From: Deltaproteobacteria bacterium
GTDB taxonomy: Bacteria; Desulfobacterota; Desulfuromonadia; Geobacterales; JAJYBI01
NCBI GenBank assembly: GCA_021779095.1
Contig: JAJYBI010000005.1
Span: forward strand, 89,355 to 153,354
DNA: 64,000 bases
Direction: 5' to 3'
The notes under the pieces are model-generated. The model was not told the origin of the DNA and ran no database searches. It worked only from the letters and a program-made list of their open reading frames with translations. A program made the position numbers and the translations under genes. Every line of letters starts with the position of its first letter. Position 1 is the first letter of the stretch. This document shows, piece by piece, positions 9,221 through 18,965 of this stretch.

Positions 9221-12200
9221 TTATAACTCCCGCAGGGGGGCCTGCCAGGCTTCCTTCAGATCGCCCAGTTTGGCTCGGACAACGGTGCCGCCACCGAGGC
9301 CGGTGATGGTCAGGGTCTGCTCCGCGGTGACGACACCGATGGAGGCGAAACAGTTGCCGCTCATGATCGATTCGAACGCGTCCTGCTTCTCCGGCCGTAC
9401 CGTCACCAGGTGACGGGAGGCGGATTCGGCGAAGAGCAGCGCCGCATCGCTCCTGTCGGCACTGTCGCCCATCCAGAGGACCCGCGAAAGATCGAGGGAG
9501 AGGCCGAAGCCGCCGGCGAAGGCGGACTCCGCCGCCGCCACGGCCAGGCCGCCGTCGGAGAGGTCGTGACAGGAGGCGACGGCCCCCGCCAGCACGGCAC
9601 GGTGGTACGCCTGATAGCGTGCGTACGCCTTCTCCGTGTGCACCACCGGCACGCTGTTGCCGATCTGCCCTTTCAGCGCCAGGTATTCCGAGCCCCCCAG
9701 TTCAAAGCCGGTCTTGCCCAGCAGGTAGACGATGTCGCCGGGACGCTTGACGTCCATGGTGACGGCAGTCCGTGCGTCTTCGATCTTGCCGATGACGGAG
9801 AACAAGAGCGTCGGCGGGATGGAGATCTTCACGCCGCCGTCGTAGAAGTCGTTCTTCATGGAGTCCTTGCCGGAAATAAGCGGAAGGGAATACGCCATGC
9901 AGACGTCGTAGAGCGCCTGGTTGGAGCGGACGAGCTGCGCCATCTTGTACGGACCGTCGGGGGTCTTCTCCGAGAGGACCGGGTCGCACCAGCAGAAGTT
10001 GTCCAGGCCGGCGACGAGTTCCAGCGAGCCGCCGACGGCGACGTAGTTCCGGAGCGCCTCGTCGATGGCGTTGGCGGTCATGTGGTAGGTGTCGATGTCC
10101 GAGTAGCGCGGGCAGATGCCGTGGGCGGTCACCACCCCCTCGAAGGAGTCCAGGATGGGGCGGACCACCGCCGCATCGGACGGGCCGTCGTTGGCGACGC
10201 CGGTGAACGGCTTGACGACGCTTCCCCCCTGCACCTCATGGTCGTAGCGGCGCACCACCGACTCCTTGGAGCAGATGTTGAGGGACGACAGGAGCGCCGT
10301 CAGGTCCGCCGTGTAGTCTGCCTTCGCCTCGACGGCCGGCTCGTCGTGCGCCGGCGGGGCCCACTTGGCGGGGAGCTGCATGGGGGGGAGCCCCTCGTGC
10401 ATGAACTCCATGGGAAGCCAGGCGACGGTACGGTCGCCGTAGAGGATATGGAAGACGCCGGAATCGGTGAACTCGCCCAGTATCGTCGCTTCCACGCCGT
10501 ACCGTTTCGCCATCGTCATGAACTCGTCGATCCGGTCGGGGGGGACGGCCAGGCTCATCCGCTCCTGGGCCTCGGAGATGAGGATCTCCCAAGGGTTCAA
10601 TCCCGGGTACTTCAAGGGCGCCCTGGAGAGGTCCATGCGGCAGCCGCCGCACTCGCCGGCCATCTCGCCGACGGAGGACGACAGGCCGCCGGCGCCGTTG
10701 TCGGTGATGAACCGGTACAGCCCCTTGTCCCGGGCTCGGATGAGGAAGTCGAACATCCGCTTCTGGGTGATGGGATCGCCGATCTGCACCGCCGTCACCG
10801 GCGAGTTCTCGTTCAGCTCCTCGGAGGAGAAGGTGGCGCCGTGGATGCCGTCCTTGCCGATGCGGCCGCCGGTCATGACGATCAGGTCCCCCGGTTCGAT
10901 GGACTTCTCGTACCCCGGTGTGCCGTTGACCTCTGCGGGCATGAGCCCGGCGGTGCCGCAGAAGACCAGCGGCTTGCCGCAGAACCGCTCGTCGAAGACC
11001 AGCGAGCCGTTTACCGTGGGGATGCCGCTCTTGTTGCCGCCGTGTTCCACCCCTTCCACGACCCCCTCGTAGATGCGACGGGGATGGAGCAGGCGGGCCG
11101 GCAACGGCTTCTCGTAGAACGGGTCGGCGAAGCAGAATACGTCGGTGTTGAAGATGAGCTTCGCCCCCTGCCCCGTGCCGAACGGGTCGCGGTTGACCCC
11201 GACGATCCCCGTGAGCGCCCCGCCGTAAGGGTCCAGGGCGGACGGCGAGTTGTGGGTCTCCACCTTGAAGACCAGCGACCAGTCGTCGTTGAACTTTATT
11301 ACCCCGGCGTTGTCCTTGAAGACGGAGAGGCAGAAGTCGTTGTCCCCCAGCTTCTCCCGCACGTCCTTGGTGGTGCGCTGGATGAACGACTTGAAGAGCG
11401 ACCTGATCTCCTGGCGGTTGCCGTTTTCGTCCTCGTACTGCACCGTGCCGGCGAAGATCTTGTGCTTGCAGTGCTCGGACCAGGTCTGGGCGAGACACTC
11501 AAGTTCCACGTCCGTCGGCTTCGGGCCGAGCCCCTGTGCCGTGCGGGAGGCCTGCACCTGCGGATCGCGGTAGTGGGCCTGGATGATCCGCATCTCCTCC
11601 AGGGTGAGCGCCAGGACGCCGTCCTTGCTGATCCGCATCAGCTCCTCGTCGGACACTTCAAGGTCGATCTCCCGCACCGCGGCCCGCGTTTCGCCCGTCA
11701 CGTTCGGAACTATCGCCGGGAAGCCGCCCCTGGCGGAGAATTCGTCCCGAGAAAGGACGGTGAAGCGCTGGATGAGCGTGTTACAGAGAAGCCCCGTGGC
11801 GATACGTTCCACGTCCGCCGCCGTCAGTTTTCCGTTCAGGAGGTACTGGACCGCGGTGTAGACCCCCTCCCCCGCCCCGAACGGCCGGCCGGTCTGGTAT
11901 TCGATCGCCTCGCGGGCGGTACGCCCCACGTTGTCGGTGACGCCGGGCCGGAAACCGACCTCTATCGCCCAGTCAAACGCGGCTCCCTCACCTTTCAAAG
12001 GCCGGGTGAGGGCCGTGGGGGTGTCGATGGCCCACTCCTGGATGACCGGGTCACTAAAGGGGCCAGCGGCCGCCTCTTCGATTTCGCTTTGCGACAGCGC
12101 CGCGTCCACGGTGTAGACATCCAGGGTGCGCACCTCGTCCACCTGCAGGTGGAGAAAATGGGAGATTTCACGCTGTATCCGCTCGCCGCGCGCGTCGCGG

Positions 12201-12238
12201 ATGCCGTCCTTGAGGGTGACTTCGATTCTGTGGGCCAT
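9221..12238 (-). CDS. purL: PurL, FGAM synthase synthetase subunit, with PurS-like N-terminus
   Basis: ATP-dependent amidation of FGAR. At 1005 residues it is the large-type PurL without the C-terminal glutaminase domain of E. coli PurL (1295 residues); that role is taken by the adjacent purQ. The first about 75 residues look like the PurS-type domain, followed by a linker (about 100-250) and two AIR-synthase-like halves, with HNSPSALDPYGGA, GGSYGS-type and SGKDSMKND segments visible. It follows mscS by 6 bases, so purB, mscS and purL form one unit. Confidence 0.96.
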   Translation of the reverse strand: MAHRIEVTLKDGIRDARGERIQREISHFLHLQVDEVRTLDVYTVDAALSQSEIEEAAAGPFSDPVIQEWAIDTPTALTRPLKGEGAAFDWAIEVGFRPGVTDNVGRTAREAIEYQTGRPFGAGEGVYTAVQYLLNGKLTAADVERIATGLLCNTLIQRFTVLSRDEFSARGGFPAIVPNVTGETRAAVREIDLEVSDEELMRISKDGVLALTLEEMRIIQAHYRDPQVQASRTAQGLGPKPTDVELECLAQTWSEHCKHKIFAGTVQYEDENGNRQEIRSLFKSFIQRTTKDVREKLGDNDFCLSVFKDNAGVIKFNDDWSLVFKVETHNSPSALDPYGGALTGIVGVNRDPFGTGQGAKLIFNTDVFCFADPFYEKPLPARLLHPRRIYEGVVEGVEHGGNKSGIPTVNGSLVFDERFCGKPLVFCGTAGLMPAEVNGTPGYEKSIEPGDLIVMTGGRIGKDGIHGATFSSEELNENSPVTAVQIGDPITQKRMFDFLIRARDKGLYRFITDNGAGGLSSSVGEMAGECGGCRMDLSRAPLKYPGLNPWEILISEAQERMSLAVPPDRIDEFMTMAKRYGVEATILGEFTDSGVFHILYGDRTVAWLPMEFMHEGLPPMQLPAKWAPPAHDEPAVEAKADYTADLTALLSSLNICSKESVVRRYDHEVQGGSVVKPFTGVANDGPSDAAVVRPILDSFEGVVTAHGICPRYSDIDTYHMTANAIDEALRNYVAVGGSLELVAGLDNFCWCDPVLSEKTPDGPYKMAQLVRSNQALYDVCMAYSLPLISGKDSMKNDFYDGGVKISIPPTLLFSVIGKIEDARTAVTMDVKRPGDIVYLLGKTGFELGGSEYLALKGQIGNSVPVVHTEKAYARYQAYHRAVLAGAVASCHDLSDGGLAVAAAESAFAGGFGLSLDLSRVLWMGDSADRSDAALLFAESASRHLVTVRPEKQDAFESIMSGNCFASIGVVTAEQTLTITGLGGGTVVRAKLGDLKEAWQAPLREL

Positions 12239-12244
12239 ATGCCG

Positions 12245-13324
12245 TTATTCCTTTTCCATGATGACCGTCCGGATGGGGAACGGTATGTCGATGCCGTGTT
12301 CGCGGAAACGCTGGAGGATCAGGGTGTTTATCTTGTCGGTGGTGCCGAAGACGTTCGAGTAGTCCTCCACCCAGAAGAAGAGGGACATGTTCAGCGCCGA
12401 ATCGCCGAAGGAGACGAAGAACGCATCGGGAGCCGGGTCCCGCATGACCGCCTCCACCTCCAGCGCGGTTTCTATCATGAGCCGCTTGACCTCGGCCACG
12501 TCGCTGCCGTAGGCGACCCCCACGTTGACGCGTCCCTTGGCCCGCACGTCCGGAAACGCCTGGTTCACCAGCAGGGTGTTGCACAGGTCGGAGTTGGGGA
12601 TGATCAGCATCATGTTGTCCATCGTCTTGATCTTCGTGCTCCTAAGACCGATGTCGATGACATCACCCGACTGGCCGCCGGACAGCTGGATACGGTCGCC
12701 GATCCGGAACGGGCGGTCGATCATGAGGGTGAAGCCGGAGATCATGTTGGCCAGCGTGTCCTTGGCGGCCATGCCGATCGCCAGGGAGCCGATGCCGAGT
12801 GCGGTGACGAGGGAGAGAATATCGTAGTCGAAATGCTTGAGGGTGATGATGAGCGCGGTGGACACCAGGAAGATGGTCAGGAGTTTTTCCGCCAGCGGCA
12901 GCAACTGCTTGTTGAGCCCGCCACGCTGGTACTCCGTCAGACTGTCCGAATACCAGTGGATGAATTCGTCCAGGGCGCGGTAGGCAACGATGGTGACGGT
13001 GGAGATGGTGATAATGAAGATGGCGCCCGATGCGAAAACGTGTGCCTTTTCCGGGAGTGGCAGCGAGTGTACCGCCACGTAGGCACCGCAGAACAGCACC
13101 AGTAACGAGAGCGGCGGCGTCACCCGGGCCAGGACCCGGTCGTCCAGGTCGGTGGCGGTAAACGAGGTGAAGCGGGGTGCCCAGGTGATGAGCAGATAGC
13201 GGACTATCCGGGACAGTGCCCAGAACAGTACGAAGATGGCAAAGGCGACGAGGAGACTCTTGACCCAGAACAGGTACAGGTTGTCTTCCGCCTCGACATG
13301 CCAGAAGGAGATGATGCTATCCAC
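12245..13324 (-). CDS. MscS-family mechanosensitive ion channel
   Basis: A 359-residue inner-membrane protein. Hydrophobic helices lie roughly at 20-45, 70-90, 95-115 and 145-165, followed by the pore-lining helix region and the MscS beta domain (GDRIQLSGGQSGDVIDIGL). The C-terminal alpha/beta domain ends near the stop. The start is taken as GTG at 13324, which overlaps the purB stop by 8 bases and has GAGGG a few bases upstream; an ATG at 13354 lies further inside purB. Being buried between purB and purL is unusual and suggests constitutive expression with purine synthesis. Confidence 0.9.
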   Translation of the reverse strand: MDSIISFWHVEAEDNLYLFWVKSLLVAFAIFVLFWALSRIVRYLLITWAPRFTSFTATDLDDRVLARVTPPLSLLVLFCGAYVAVHSLPLPEKAHVFASGAIFIITISTVTIVAYRALDEFIHWYSDSLTEYQRGGLNKQLLPLAEKLLTIFLVSTALIITLKHFDYDILSLVTALGIGSLAIGMAAKDTLANMISGFTLMIDRPFRIGDRIQLSGGQSGDVIDIGLRSTKIKTMDNMMLIIPNSDLCNTLLVNQAFPDVRAKGRVNVGVAYGSDVAEVKRLMIETALEVEAVMRDPAPDAFFVSFGDSALNMSLFFWVEDYSNVFGTTDKINTLILQRFREHGIDIPFPIRTVIMEKE

Positions 13325-14612
13325 CGAAGACCCTCGTAAATATGGTATCGACATGCTTCAGATGGTACTGCAGGTCGAACGATTCGCGGATCTTCGCCTC
13401 GCCCAGGGCGGCGAGCACCTCCGGATCGGCCAGGAGCTCTTTCTGGAAGTCCTTCCCCTCTTCCCATACCTTCATGGCGTTCTTTTGCACCAGCCGGTAG
13501 GCGTTCTCCCGCGACACGCCGGCCTGGGTCAGGTCGAGCAGGATCTTCTGCGAGAAAACGAGCCCCTTCATCTGGTTCAGGTTTCGGACCATGTTCTCCG
13601 GGTAGACGACCAGGTTCTTCACCAGGCCGTTCATGCGGCGCAGGGAGAAGTCCAGGGCCACTGTGGCATCCGGGGCGATGTAGCGCTCCACCGAGGAGTG
13701 GGAGATGTCCCGCTCGTGCCACAGCGCCACGTTCTCCAGGGCCGGGACACAGAAGGAACGGATGTAACGGGCCTGGCCGGTGAGGTTCTCGGAGAGGATC
13801 GGGTTCCGCTTGTGGGGCATGGCCGACGATCCCTTCTGCCCCTTGGTGAACTGCTCCTCCGCCTCCAGTACTTCGGTACGCTGCAGGTGGCGGATCTCGA
13901 TGGCGATCCGCTCCATGGAGGAGGCGATGATGGAGAGGGTGCAGAAGTACTCGGCGTGCCGGTCGCGGGGGATGACCTGGGTGGAGACCGGCTCGGGTTT
14001 CAGCCCCATCTTCCCGCAGACGTATTCCTCCACGTAGGGATCGATGTTGGCGAAGGTCCCCACGGCGCCGGAGATGGCCCCGGTGGCGATGTTCTCGCGT
14101 GCCGCGGCCAGCCGGGTGCGGTTGCGCTGCATCTCCGCATACCAGGAGGCGAGCTTCAGGCCGAAGGTGACCGGCTCGGCGTGGATGCCATGGGAGCGGC
14201 CCATGCAGACCGTATCCTTGTGCTCCAGCGCCCGCTCCTTGATGGATGCGAGCAGCTGGTCAAGATCGGCCAGCAGTTCGTCGGCGGCCTGCACCAACTG
14301 CACCGACAGGCAGGTGTCCAGCACGTCGGAGGAGGTCATCCCCTGGTGAATGAACCGTGCCTCGGGACCGACGAATTCCGCGACGGAGGTAAGAAAGGCG
14401 ATGACGTCGTGCTTGACTTCGGCCTCGATGGCGTTGATGCGGGCGATGTCGAAATTCCCCTTCTCCCTGATGACCGGTACCGCCTCCTTCGGGATCACAC
14501 CCAGTTCGGCCTGTGCCTCGCAGGCGAGGGTCTCGATCTCAAGCCAGATGCGGAAACGGTTTTCCGGCTCCCAGATGCGGGCCATCTCGGGACGGGTATA
14601 ACGTTCAATCAT
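13317..14612 (-). CDS. purB: PurB, adenylosuccinate lyase
   Basis: Cleaves SAICAR and adenylosuccinate to release fumarate, serving both IMP and AMP synthesis. The 431-residue protein has the superfamily signature GSSAMPHKRNP in the mobile catalytic loop, the MGRSHGIHAEP segment with the catalytic His, and HQGMTSSDVLDT. An AAGGAG ribosome-binding site precedes the ATG. Its last codons overlap the start of mscS, indicating translational coupling. Confidence 0.97.
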   Translation of the reverse strand: MIERYTRPEMARIWEPENRFRIWLEIETLACEAQAELGVIPKEAVPVIREKGNFDIARINAIEAEVKHDVIAFLTSVAEFVGPEARFIHQGMTSSDVLDTCLSVQLVQAADELLADLDQLLASIKERALEHKDTVCMGRSHGIHAEPVTFGLKLASWYAEMQRNRTRLAAARENIATGAISGAVGTFANIDPYVEEYVCGKMGLKPEPVSTQVIPRDRHAEYFCTLSIIASSMERIAIEIRHLQRTEVLEAEEQFTKGQKGSSAMPHKRNPILSENLTGQARYIRSFCVPALENVALWHERDISHSSVERYIAPDATVALDFSLRRMNGLVKNLVVYPENMVRNLNQMKGLVFSQKILLDLTQAGVSRENAYRLVQKNAMKVWEEGKDFQKELLADPEVLAALGEAKIRESFDLQYHLKHVDTIFTRVFGG

Positions 14613-14652
14613 CGATGAAGACTCCTTATGGTGTGTATGAACGGCATCTGCT

Positions 14653-15423
14653 TCATATCTGCAACACCTGGCTTGCCCGGTACTGGTCGCCCACGGCCAA
14701 AAGCGGCGAACAGACCTGCTGGTGACGCAAACGTTCGGCTATGGTATGCCGGGCGATCCGGGGATCGTTGTTTACCTCGGACAGGTGGGCCAGAAACAGA
14801 CCCTCAAGGCCGTCGTGAATTAGATCGTCCAGAAGTTCAGCGGATTCGTTGTTTGACAAGTGGCCGTGCCGGGATCTGATGCGTTGCTTGAGATGCCAGG
14901 GATAGGGACCATTCTGCAGCATGTCTTCGTCGTGGTTCGATTCCAGGACGATACACCGGCACCGCTGCAGCTTGTCACGCACGAGCCGGGTCGCGATGCC
15001 AAGGTCGGTGGCAATGCCGATCCTCCCTTCACCGCTTTCCAGCAGGTATCCCACCGGGTCGCACGCATCGTGCGTGATGGGAAACGGATCGACGACGATA
15101 TCCCGGTAGGTGAAGGCGTACCCCGATTCGAATTCGACCACCTGTACATTCCGGGTAATGGCGGCGAGTTCCCTGCCGGTCGGATAGCTCGCAAGTAAGG
15201 GGATTTTCAGCTTACGGGCCAGGGTGCCGGCACCGCGCACGTGATCGGTATGCTCATGGGTGATCAGGATGGCGTCGAGGTCCGTAGGTGCCACGTTGAT
15301 CGATGCGAGCCGTCTCGTCAGCTCGATGGCCGGCAGTCCCGCATCAACCAGCAGTCGGGTCGAACCGGTCTCAACGTATACGGAGTTCCCTTTACTACCG
15401 CTGGCAAGCAGGCAGACGCGCAC
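14653..15423 (-). CDS. YycJ/WalJ-like metallo-beta-lactamase-fold hydrolase
   Basis: A 256-residue MBL-fold protein with the zinc signature THEHTDH (55-61), an N-terminal LLASGSKGNS strand-loop typical of the YycJ group, and later ligands in FPITHDACDP and GHLSNNES. Relatives act as 5' exonucleases or have roles in DNA or cell-wall maintenance; the substrate here is not known. It is the first gene of the purB-mscS-purL run, 40 bases before purB, with a plausible sigma-70 promoter upstream. Confidence 0.88.
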   Translation of the reverse strand: MRVCLLASGSKGNSVYVETGSTRLLVDAGLPAIELTRRLASINVAPTDLDAILITHEHTDHVRGAGTLARKLKIPLLASYPTGRELAAITRNVQVVEFESGYAFTYRDIVVDPFPITHDACDPVGYLLESGEGRIGIATDLGIATRLVRDKLQRCRCIVLESNHDEDMLQNGPYPWHLKQRIRSRHGHLSNNESAELLDDLIHDGLEGLFLAHLSEVNNDPRIARHTIAERLRHQQVCSPLLAVGDQYRASQVLQI

Positions 15424-15541
15424 TCATCCCCCAACCTGTTTCCATTTCGCTGCAGAACATCTAACCAGGCAATATGACGACTGTATTTACCGCAATCGGG
15501 AATGTAGCACAGATTCGCTGGCAGGCAAAACGCAAGAGAAT

Positions 15542-15570
15542 TTTATACAGGAAACCACGGGTAGATTCAA
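15542..15570 (-). promoter_or_regulatory. Candidate sigma-70 promoter for the yycJ-purine operon
   Basis: On the minus strand TTGAAT (15565-15570) and TATAAA (15542-15547) are separated by 17 bases. They lie about 120 bases upstream of yycJ and 30 bases past the end of the upstream kinase gene. Assignment is by consensus only. Confidence 0.5.
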
Positions 15571-15598
15571 GGTCAATCTTGGCCATACTGGAGGAGAA

Positions 15599-17671
15599 TT
15601 ATGTAAGAATATTCAAATAGTCGAGCGTCGCATCCCCCAGTATCGGATTCAGGGGGAGCAGGATGTAGAACGTAGATCCGGGCAACCGCTCCGGGTCGCA
15701 TGCACGGGATTCCACCCAGATCTCTCCGCCATGCATCTCTACGATCCCCTTGGCGATGGCGAGGCCAAGACCGGTGCCCCGGGACTTGAAGGCAATCTTG
15801 CCGCTGCTGTGCTCCTCGATGTTGCCCGCCTCATAGAATTTCTCAAAGATCCTCATCTGGTCTTCCTGGTCAATGCCGATGCCGTTGTCGGCAACGGCAA
15901 TCTCGATGTACAGGTGGTGTTCCTTGCCGATGCTCACGAAATTGGCGGCGGTACTATCAGAGCCGTACTGCCGGTTCCGGAGCAGATACCGGACACGCGA
16001 CCTGATCGTTATGTTGCCGCCATCGGGGGTGAACTTGATCGCATTGCCGAGAACGTTGGACAAAAGCTGCATCAGGCGGATCTCGTCACCCATGATGTTG
16101 GGGACCGACTCGTCGAGTTCGACTGAAACGTGCTGTTTGCGCAGCGAGAAGAAAAAGCGCATTTCGTTGATCGTTGCCTCGATCAGGCGATTAGGATTGA
16201 CCTCCTCCATCTTGAGCTGGAGACGCTTTTCGTCGATCAGCGAGACGTCCACCATGTCCTTCACGATGTTGTCGAGGCGTACGGCAGCATTGGATATGTT
16301 CGAGACCATCTCCAGCACGGCGGGATCGGTCCGGTCCGCCATGTCGGTGATGATGAGTTCGGAGTACCCCATGATGACCGTCAGCGGCGTCTTGAGCTCA
16401 TGGGACGCCAGTCCGAGAAACGAATCCTTCATCCGGTTCAGGCGGGCAAGGTCGTTGGTGCTCTTCTCGAGATTCCTGACGATCTCACGCTCCTTCGTTA
16501 TGTCGCGGAAGATGGACTGGACGAGCCGCTCGTCATTACGGGTGACGCTGTTCGCATGGATGGCGGCGATTCTCGATTCCCCCTGCCGGTTAATGAACCG
16601 GACCTCCTCCTCGATATGGCTCCCCGAGCGGGTCATGTCGTACCGTTTGAGGACGTTAGGTATGTTGGAGATGCTCAGCAAGAGAAAAAGCTTCGTTATG
16701 GGAAGCCCCGTCATCTCCCTGGCTGAGTAGCCGAACAGCTCCTCGGCCTTCTTGTTGACCATCCTTACCGTATCGTCGTCACCACTGACGACGATGGCAT
16801 CGCTGGCGTCTTCCAGAAGGGATTTGTAGAGCTCCTCTGAGTTCTCGAGTTCCAGACTGAGCGACTCCAGTTGCTGAAACGACTGGCGGAGGCGGTTATG
16901 GGTGTTTTCCAGTTCCCGGTAGTTGTCGCGCAGTTCGTGTTCACGCGCCTGCAGCGATTCGGACATGATGTTGATGCTGCGTGCGAGCTCATTGAACTCA
17001 TACAGCCCCATCTCGGGAATCCTGGTGTCGAAGGCACCCTGGGAAATCCGTTTGACGCTGTCCAGTAGATGGGAGACCGGTCGCATGATGTTCTTTTTGG
17101 CGAAATAGAGGACAACGGTAAAGAACACGGCGAAGAACAGCACGAGGATGAACAGCGAACGGAGCACCATGGACTTGATCTTGTCCGAAATCAGCCTCTC
17201 TTCGAAGCCGACGTGGATGTAGGCGGCCAGCGTGCCATCGGCAGTCGTGATCGGAGTCACCGTATCGTAGTAATAGGTACTCCCTTTCTGCAGATGAACC
17301 AGCCTGTTCATGTTTGCCGAAAACTGCTGGTTCGTGGAGTTCAGCTGGAGGGATTGGAATTTATTGTTGCTCAGATACAGCGGCTTGCCATCCACATTGC
17401 TGATGATGCAGTACGAAATTTCGGGATTTCCCTGGACCAGTTCCCGACACTTGCCGGTAAGCCCTTCCATGGAGCCGATATCCACGCCAAGTCCCAGCAC
17501 CTTTTCCACGGTGCCTCTCAGCGAGGCGCCGAGGCTCTGCGAGCGCAACACAAGTGCATTTTCATAATCACGTTTGAAACCAACGATGTCGAGGCTGGAA
17601 TTTGCCAGGATGGTTACAAAGAGAATGGAGAATGAAAATATGAGGATTCTGTTTTCGAGGGTCAACTTCAT
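15599..17671 (-). CDS. Membrane PAS/HAMP sensor histidine kinase
   Basis: A 690-residue kinase. An N-terminal transmembrane helix (about 9-29) precedes a periplasmic sensor region (about 30-165) and a second helix (about 168-192). Then come a HAMP linker (about 193-245), a coiled coil, a PAS domain (about 268-390), a HisKA region with the phospho-accepting His in LASHELKTPLTVIMGY, and an HATPase domain (VADNGIGID, GTGLGLAI). The extracytoplasmic ligand is unknown. No response regulator is adjacent, so it is an orphan kinase. It is divergent from gap. Confidence 0.93.
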   Translation of the reverse strand: MKLTLENRILIFSFSILFVTILANSSLDIVGFKRDYENALVLRSQSLGASLRGTVEKVLGLGVDIGSMEGLTGKCRELVQGNPEISYCIISNVDGKPLYLSNNKFQSLQLNSTNQQFSANMNRLVHLQKGSTYYYDTVTPITTADGTLAAYIHVGFEERLISDKIKSMVLRSLFILVLFFAVFFTVVLYFAKKNIMRPVSHLLDSVKRISQGAFDTRIPEMGLYEFNELARSINIMSESLQAREHELRDNYRELENTHNRLRQSFQQLESLSLELENSEELYKSLLEDASDAIVVSGDDDTVRMVNKKAEELFGYSAREMTGLPITKLFLLLSISNIPNVLKRYDMTRSGSHIEEEVRFINRQGESRIAAIHANSVTRNDERLVQSIFRDITKEREIVRNLEKSTNDLARLNRMKDSFLGLASHELKTPLTVIMGYSELIITDMADRTDPAVLEMVSNISNAAVRLDNIVKDMVDVSLIDEKRLQLKMEEVNPNRLIEATINEMRFFFSLRKQHVSVELDESVPNIMGDEIRLMQLLSNVLGNAIKFTPDGGNITIRSRVRYLLRNRQYGSDSTAANFVSIGKEHHLYIEIAVADNGIGIDQEDQMRIFEKFYEAGNIEEHSSGKIAFKSRGTGLGLAIAKGIVEMHGGEIWVESRACDPERLPGSTFYILLPLNPILGDATLDYLNILT

Positions 17672-17780
17672 GGTCAGAATCTAATCCAAAACGCAAGATA
17701 GGCAATCAAATTTTCATCATGCGCATTTTCTCATAGGGCGTCATTTCCTGTCCACCAGATAATTCACAGGTATAAAATTA

Positions 17781-17808
17781 TTGACGTGAAATGCCCTTAT
17801 CGTATACT
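17781..17808 (+). promoter_or_regulatory. Sigma-70 promoter of gap
   Basis: TTGACG (17781-17786) and TATACT (17803-17808) with a 16-base spacer, about 60 bases upstream of the gap ATG. It supports the start at 17869 over the upstream in-frame ATG, which would lie inside the promoter. Confidence 0.72.
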
Positions 17809-17868
17809 AAGAAGCTCTGGTTAAGCCCCGAATATCTTGAAACTACGGACTGTGAGAGGGAGGCCCGG

Positions 17869-18879
17869 ATGGCATTGCGGGTAGCGATCAACGGCTTTGG
17901 CAGAATCGGAAGAATGGTTTTCCGTGCCGCGCTCAAGGAGAAAAATATACATATCGTTGCCATCAACGACCTGACCGATGCAAAAACCCTCGCCCACCTG
18001 CTGAAGTACGATTCGGTTCACGGCACACTGGGTGCCGAGGTGGAGGCGGGCGAGCACGAGATCGTTGTCAATGGCAGGACGACCAGGGTACTGGCGATCG
18101 GGAATCCGGAGGAGCTCCCCTGGCAGAGGAAAAAGATCGATGTCGTGATCGAATCGACCGGCCTGTTTACCACCAGAGAAAAGGCCGCATTGCACCTGAA
18201 GGCCGGCGCCGGACGGGTCGTTGTGTCCGCACCCGCCACCGACGAGGATATCACTATCGTAATGGGGATCAACCACCAGCTTTACGATGCGCAGAAGCAC
18301 TTCATCATCTCCAATGCATCGTGCACCACAAACTGCATCACGCCAGTTGTCAAGGTGCTCAACGAGGCGTTCGGCATCGAGAAGGGGCTCGTTACCACCG
18401 TTCATTCCTATACCAACGACCAGAAGATACTCGATCTGCCACATCGCGATCTGCGTCGCGCCCGGGCCGCCGCCCTTTCGATCATCCCGACCACCACCGG
18501 TGCAGCGCGGGCCGTTTCGCTCGTCCTTCCCGAGATGAAGGACAAGCTGGACGGCATGGCAATCCGCGTCCCCTCCCCCAACGTGTCGGTCGTTGATCTC
18601 GTCGCGACGCTCAGGCAGAACGTCGACGCCGCTGCGGTGAATTCCGCGCTGAAGGAGGCATCCGATGGCCCCCTCAAGGGGATACTCGGCTACGAAGTCG
18701 CCCCCCTGGTGTCGGTCGATTACCGGGGCAACACGCATTCATCCACCGTCGACGCCGTCAGCACCAAGGTCATCGGCGACAATATGGTGAAGGTCCTTGC
18801 CTGGTATGACAATGAGTGCGGCTTTTCCAACAGGCTCATCGATCTGCTGAAGCTGATCGCGGCGCGACAGACACACTGA
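17869..18879 (+). CDS. gap: Glyceraldehyde-3-phosphate dehydrogenase
   Basis: Interconverts glyceraldehyde-3-phosphate and 1,3-bisphosphoglycerate. The 336-residue protein has the N-terminal Rossmann loop INGFGRIGR (7-15), the catalytic Cys152 in NASCTTNC, and Asp34 after the second strand, suggesting NAD preference. The start MALRVAINGF is supported by a GAGAGGGAGG ribosome-binding site and by the promoter upstream. It is followed by pgk and tpiA, so the triose part of glycolysis/gluconeogenesis is clustered. Confidence 0.97.
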   Translation: MALRVAINGFGRIGRMVFRAALKEKNIHIVAINDLTDAKTLAHLLKYDSVHGTLGAEVEAGEHEIVVNGRTTRVLAIGNPEELPWQRKKIDVVIESTGLFTTREKAALHLKAGAGRVVVSAPATDEDITIVMGINHQLYDAQKHFIISNASCTTNCITPVVKVLNEAFGIEKGLVTTVHSYTNDQKILDLPHRDLRRARAAALSIIPTTTGAARAVSLVLPEMKDKLDGMAIRVPSPNVSVVDLVATLRQNVDAAAVNSALKEASDGPLKGILGYEVAPLVSVDYRGNTHSSTVDAVSTKVIGDNMVKVLAWYDNECGFSNRLIDLLKLIAARQTH

Positions 18880-18965
18880 TCGGGCTTTTTACGGGGCAGT
18901 TGCCCCACCGTGCCGCAGTACACGTATGTTCATAGTTTTCTGCAATTCAATCAACGGGAGGCATC

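Noticed and set aside
9410..13105. 1231-aa open frame on the plus strand through purL and mscS
   Set aside because: It is antisense to purL, whose family motifs are complete; the long frame follows from GC-rich codon bias. No protein family features and no ribosome-binding site.
17791..17868. Upstream start for gap at 17791
   Set aside because: It lies within the spacer of the predicted promoter; the ATG at 17869 has the family N-terminus and a strong ribosome-binding site.
18893..18906. Terminator between gap and pgk
   Set aside because: A short GGGGC/GCCCC stem with no T-run; the pathway genes are likely cotranscribed.
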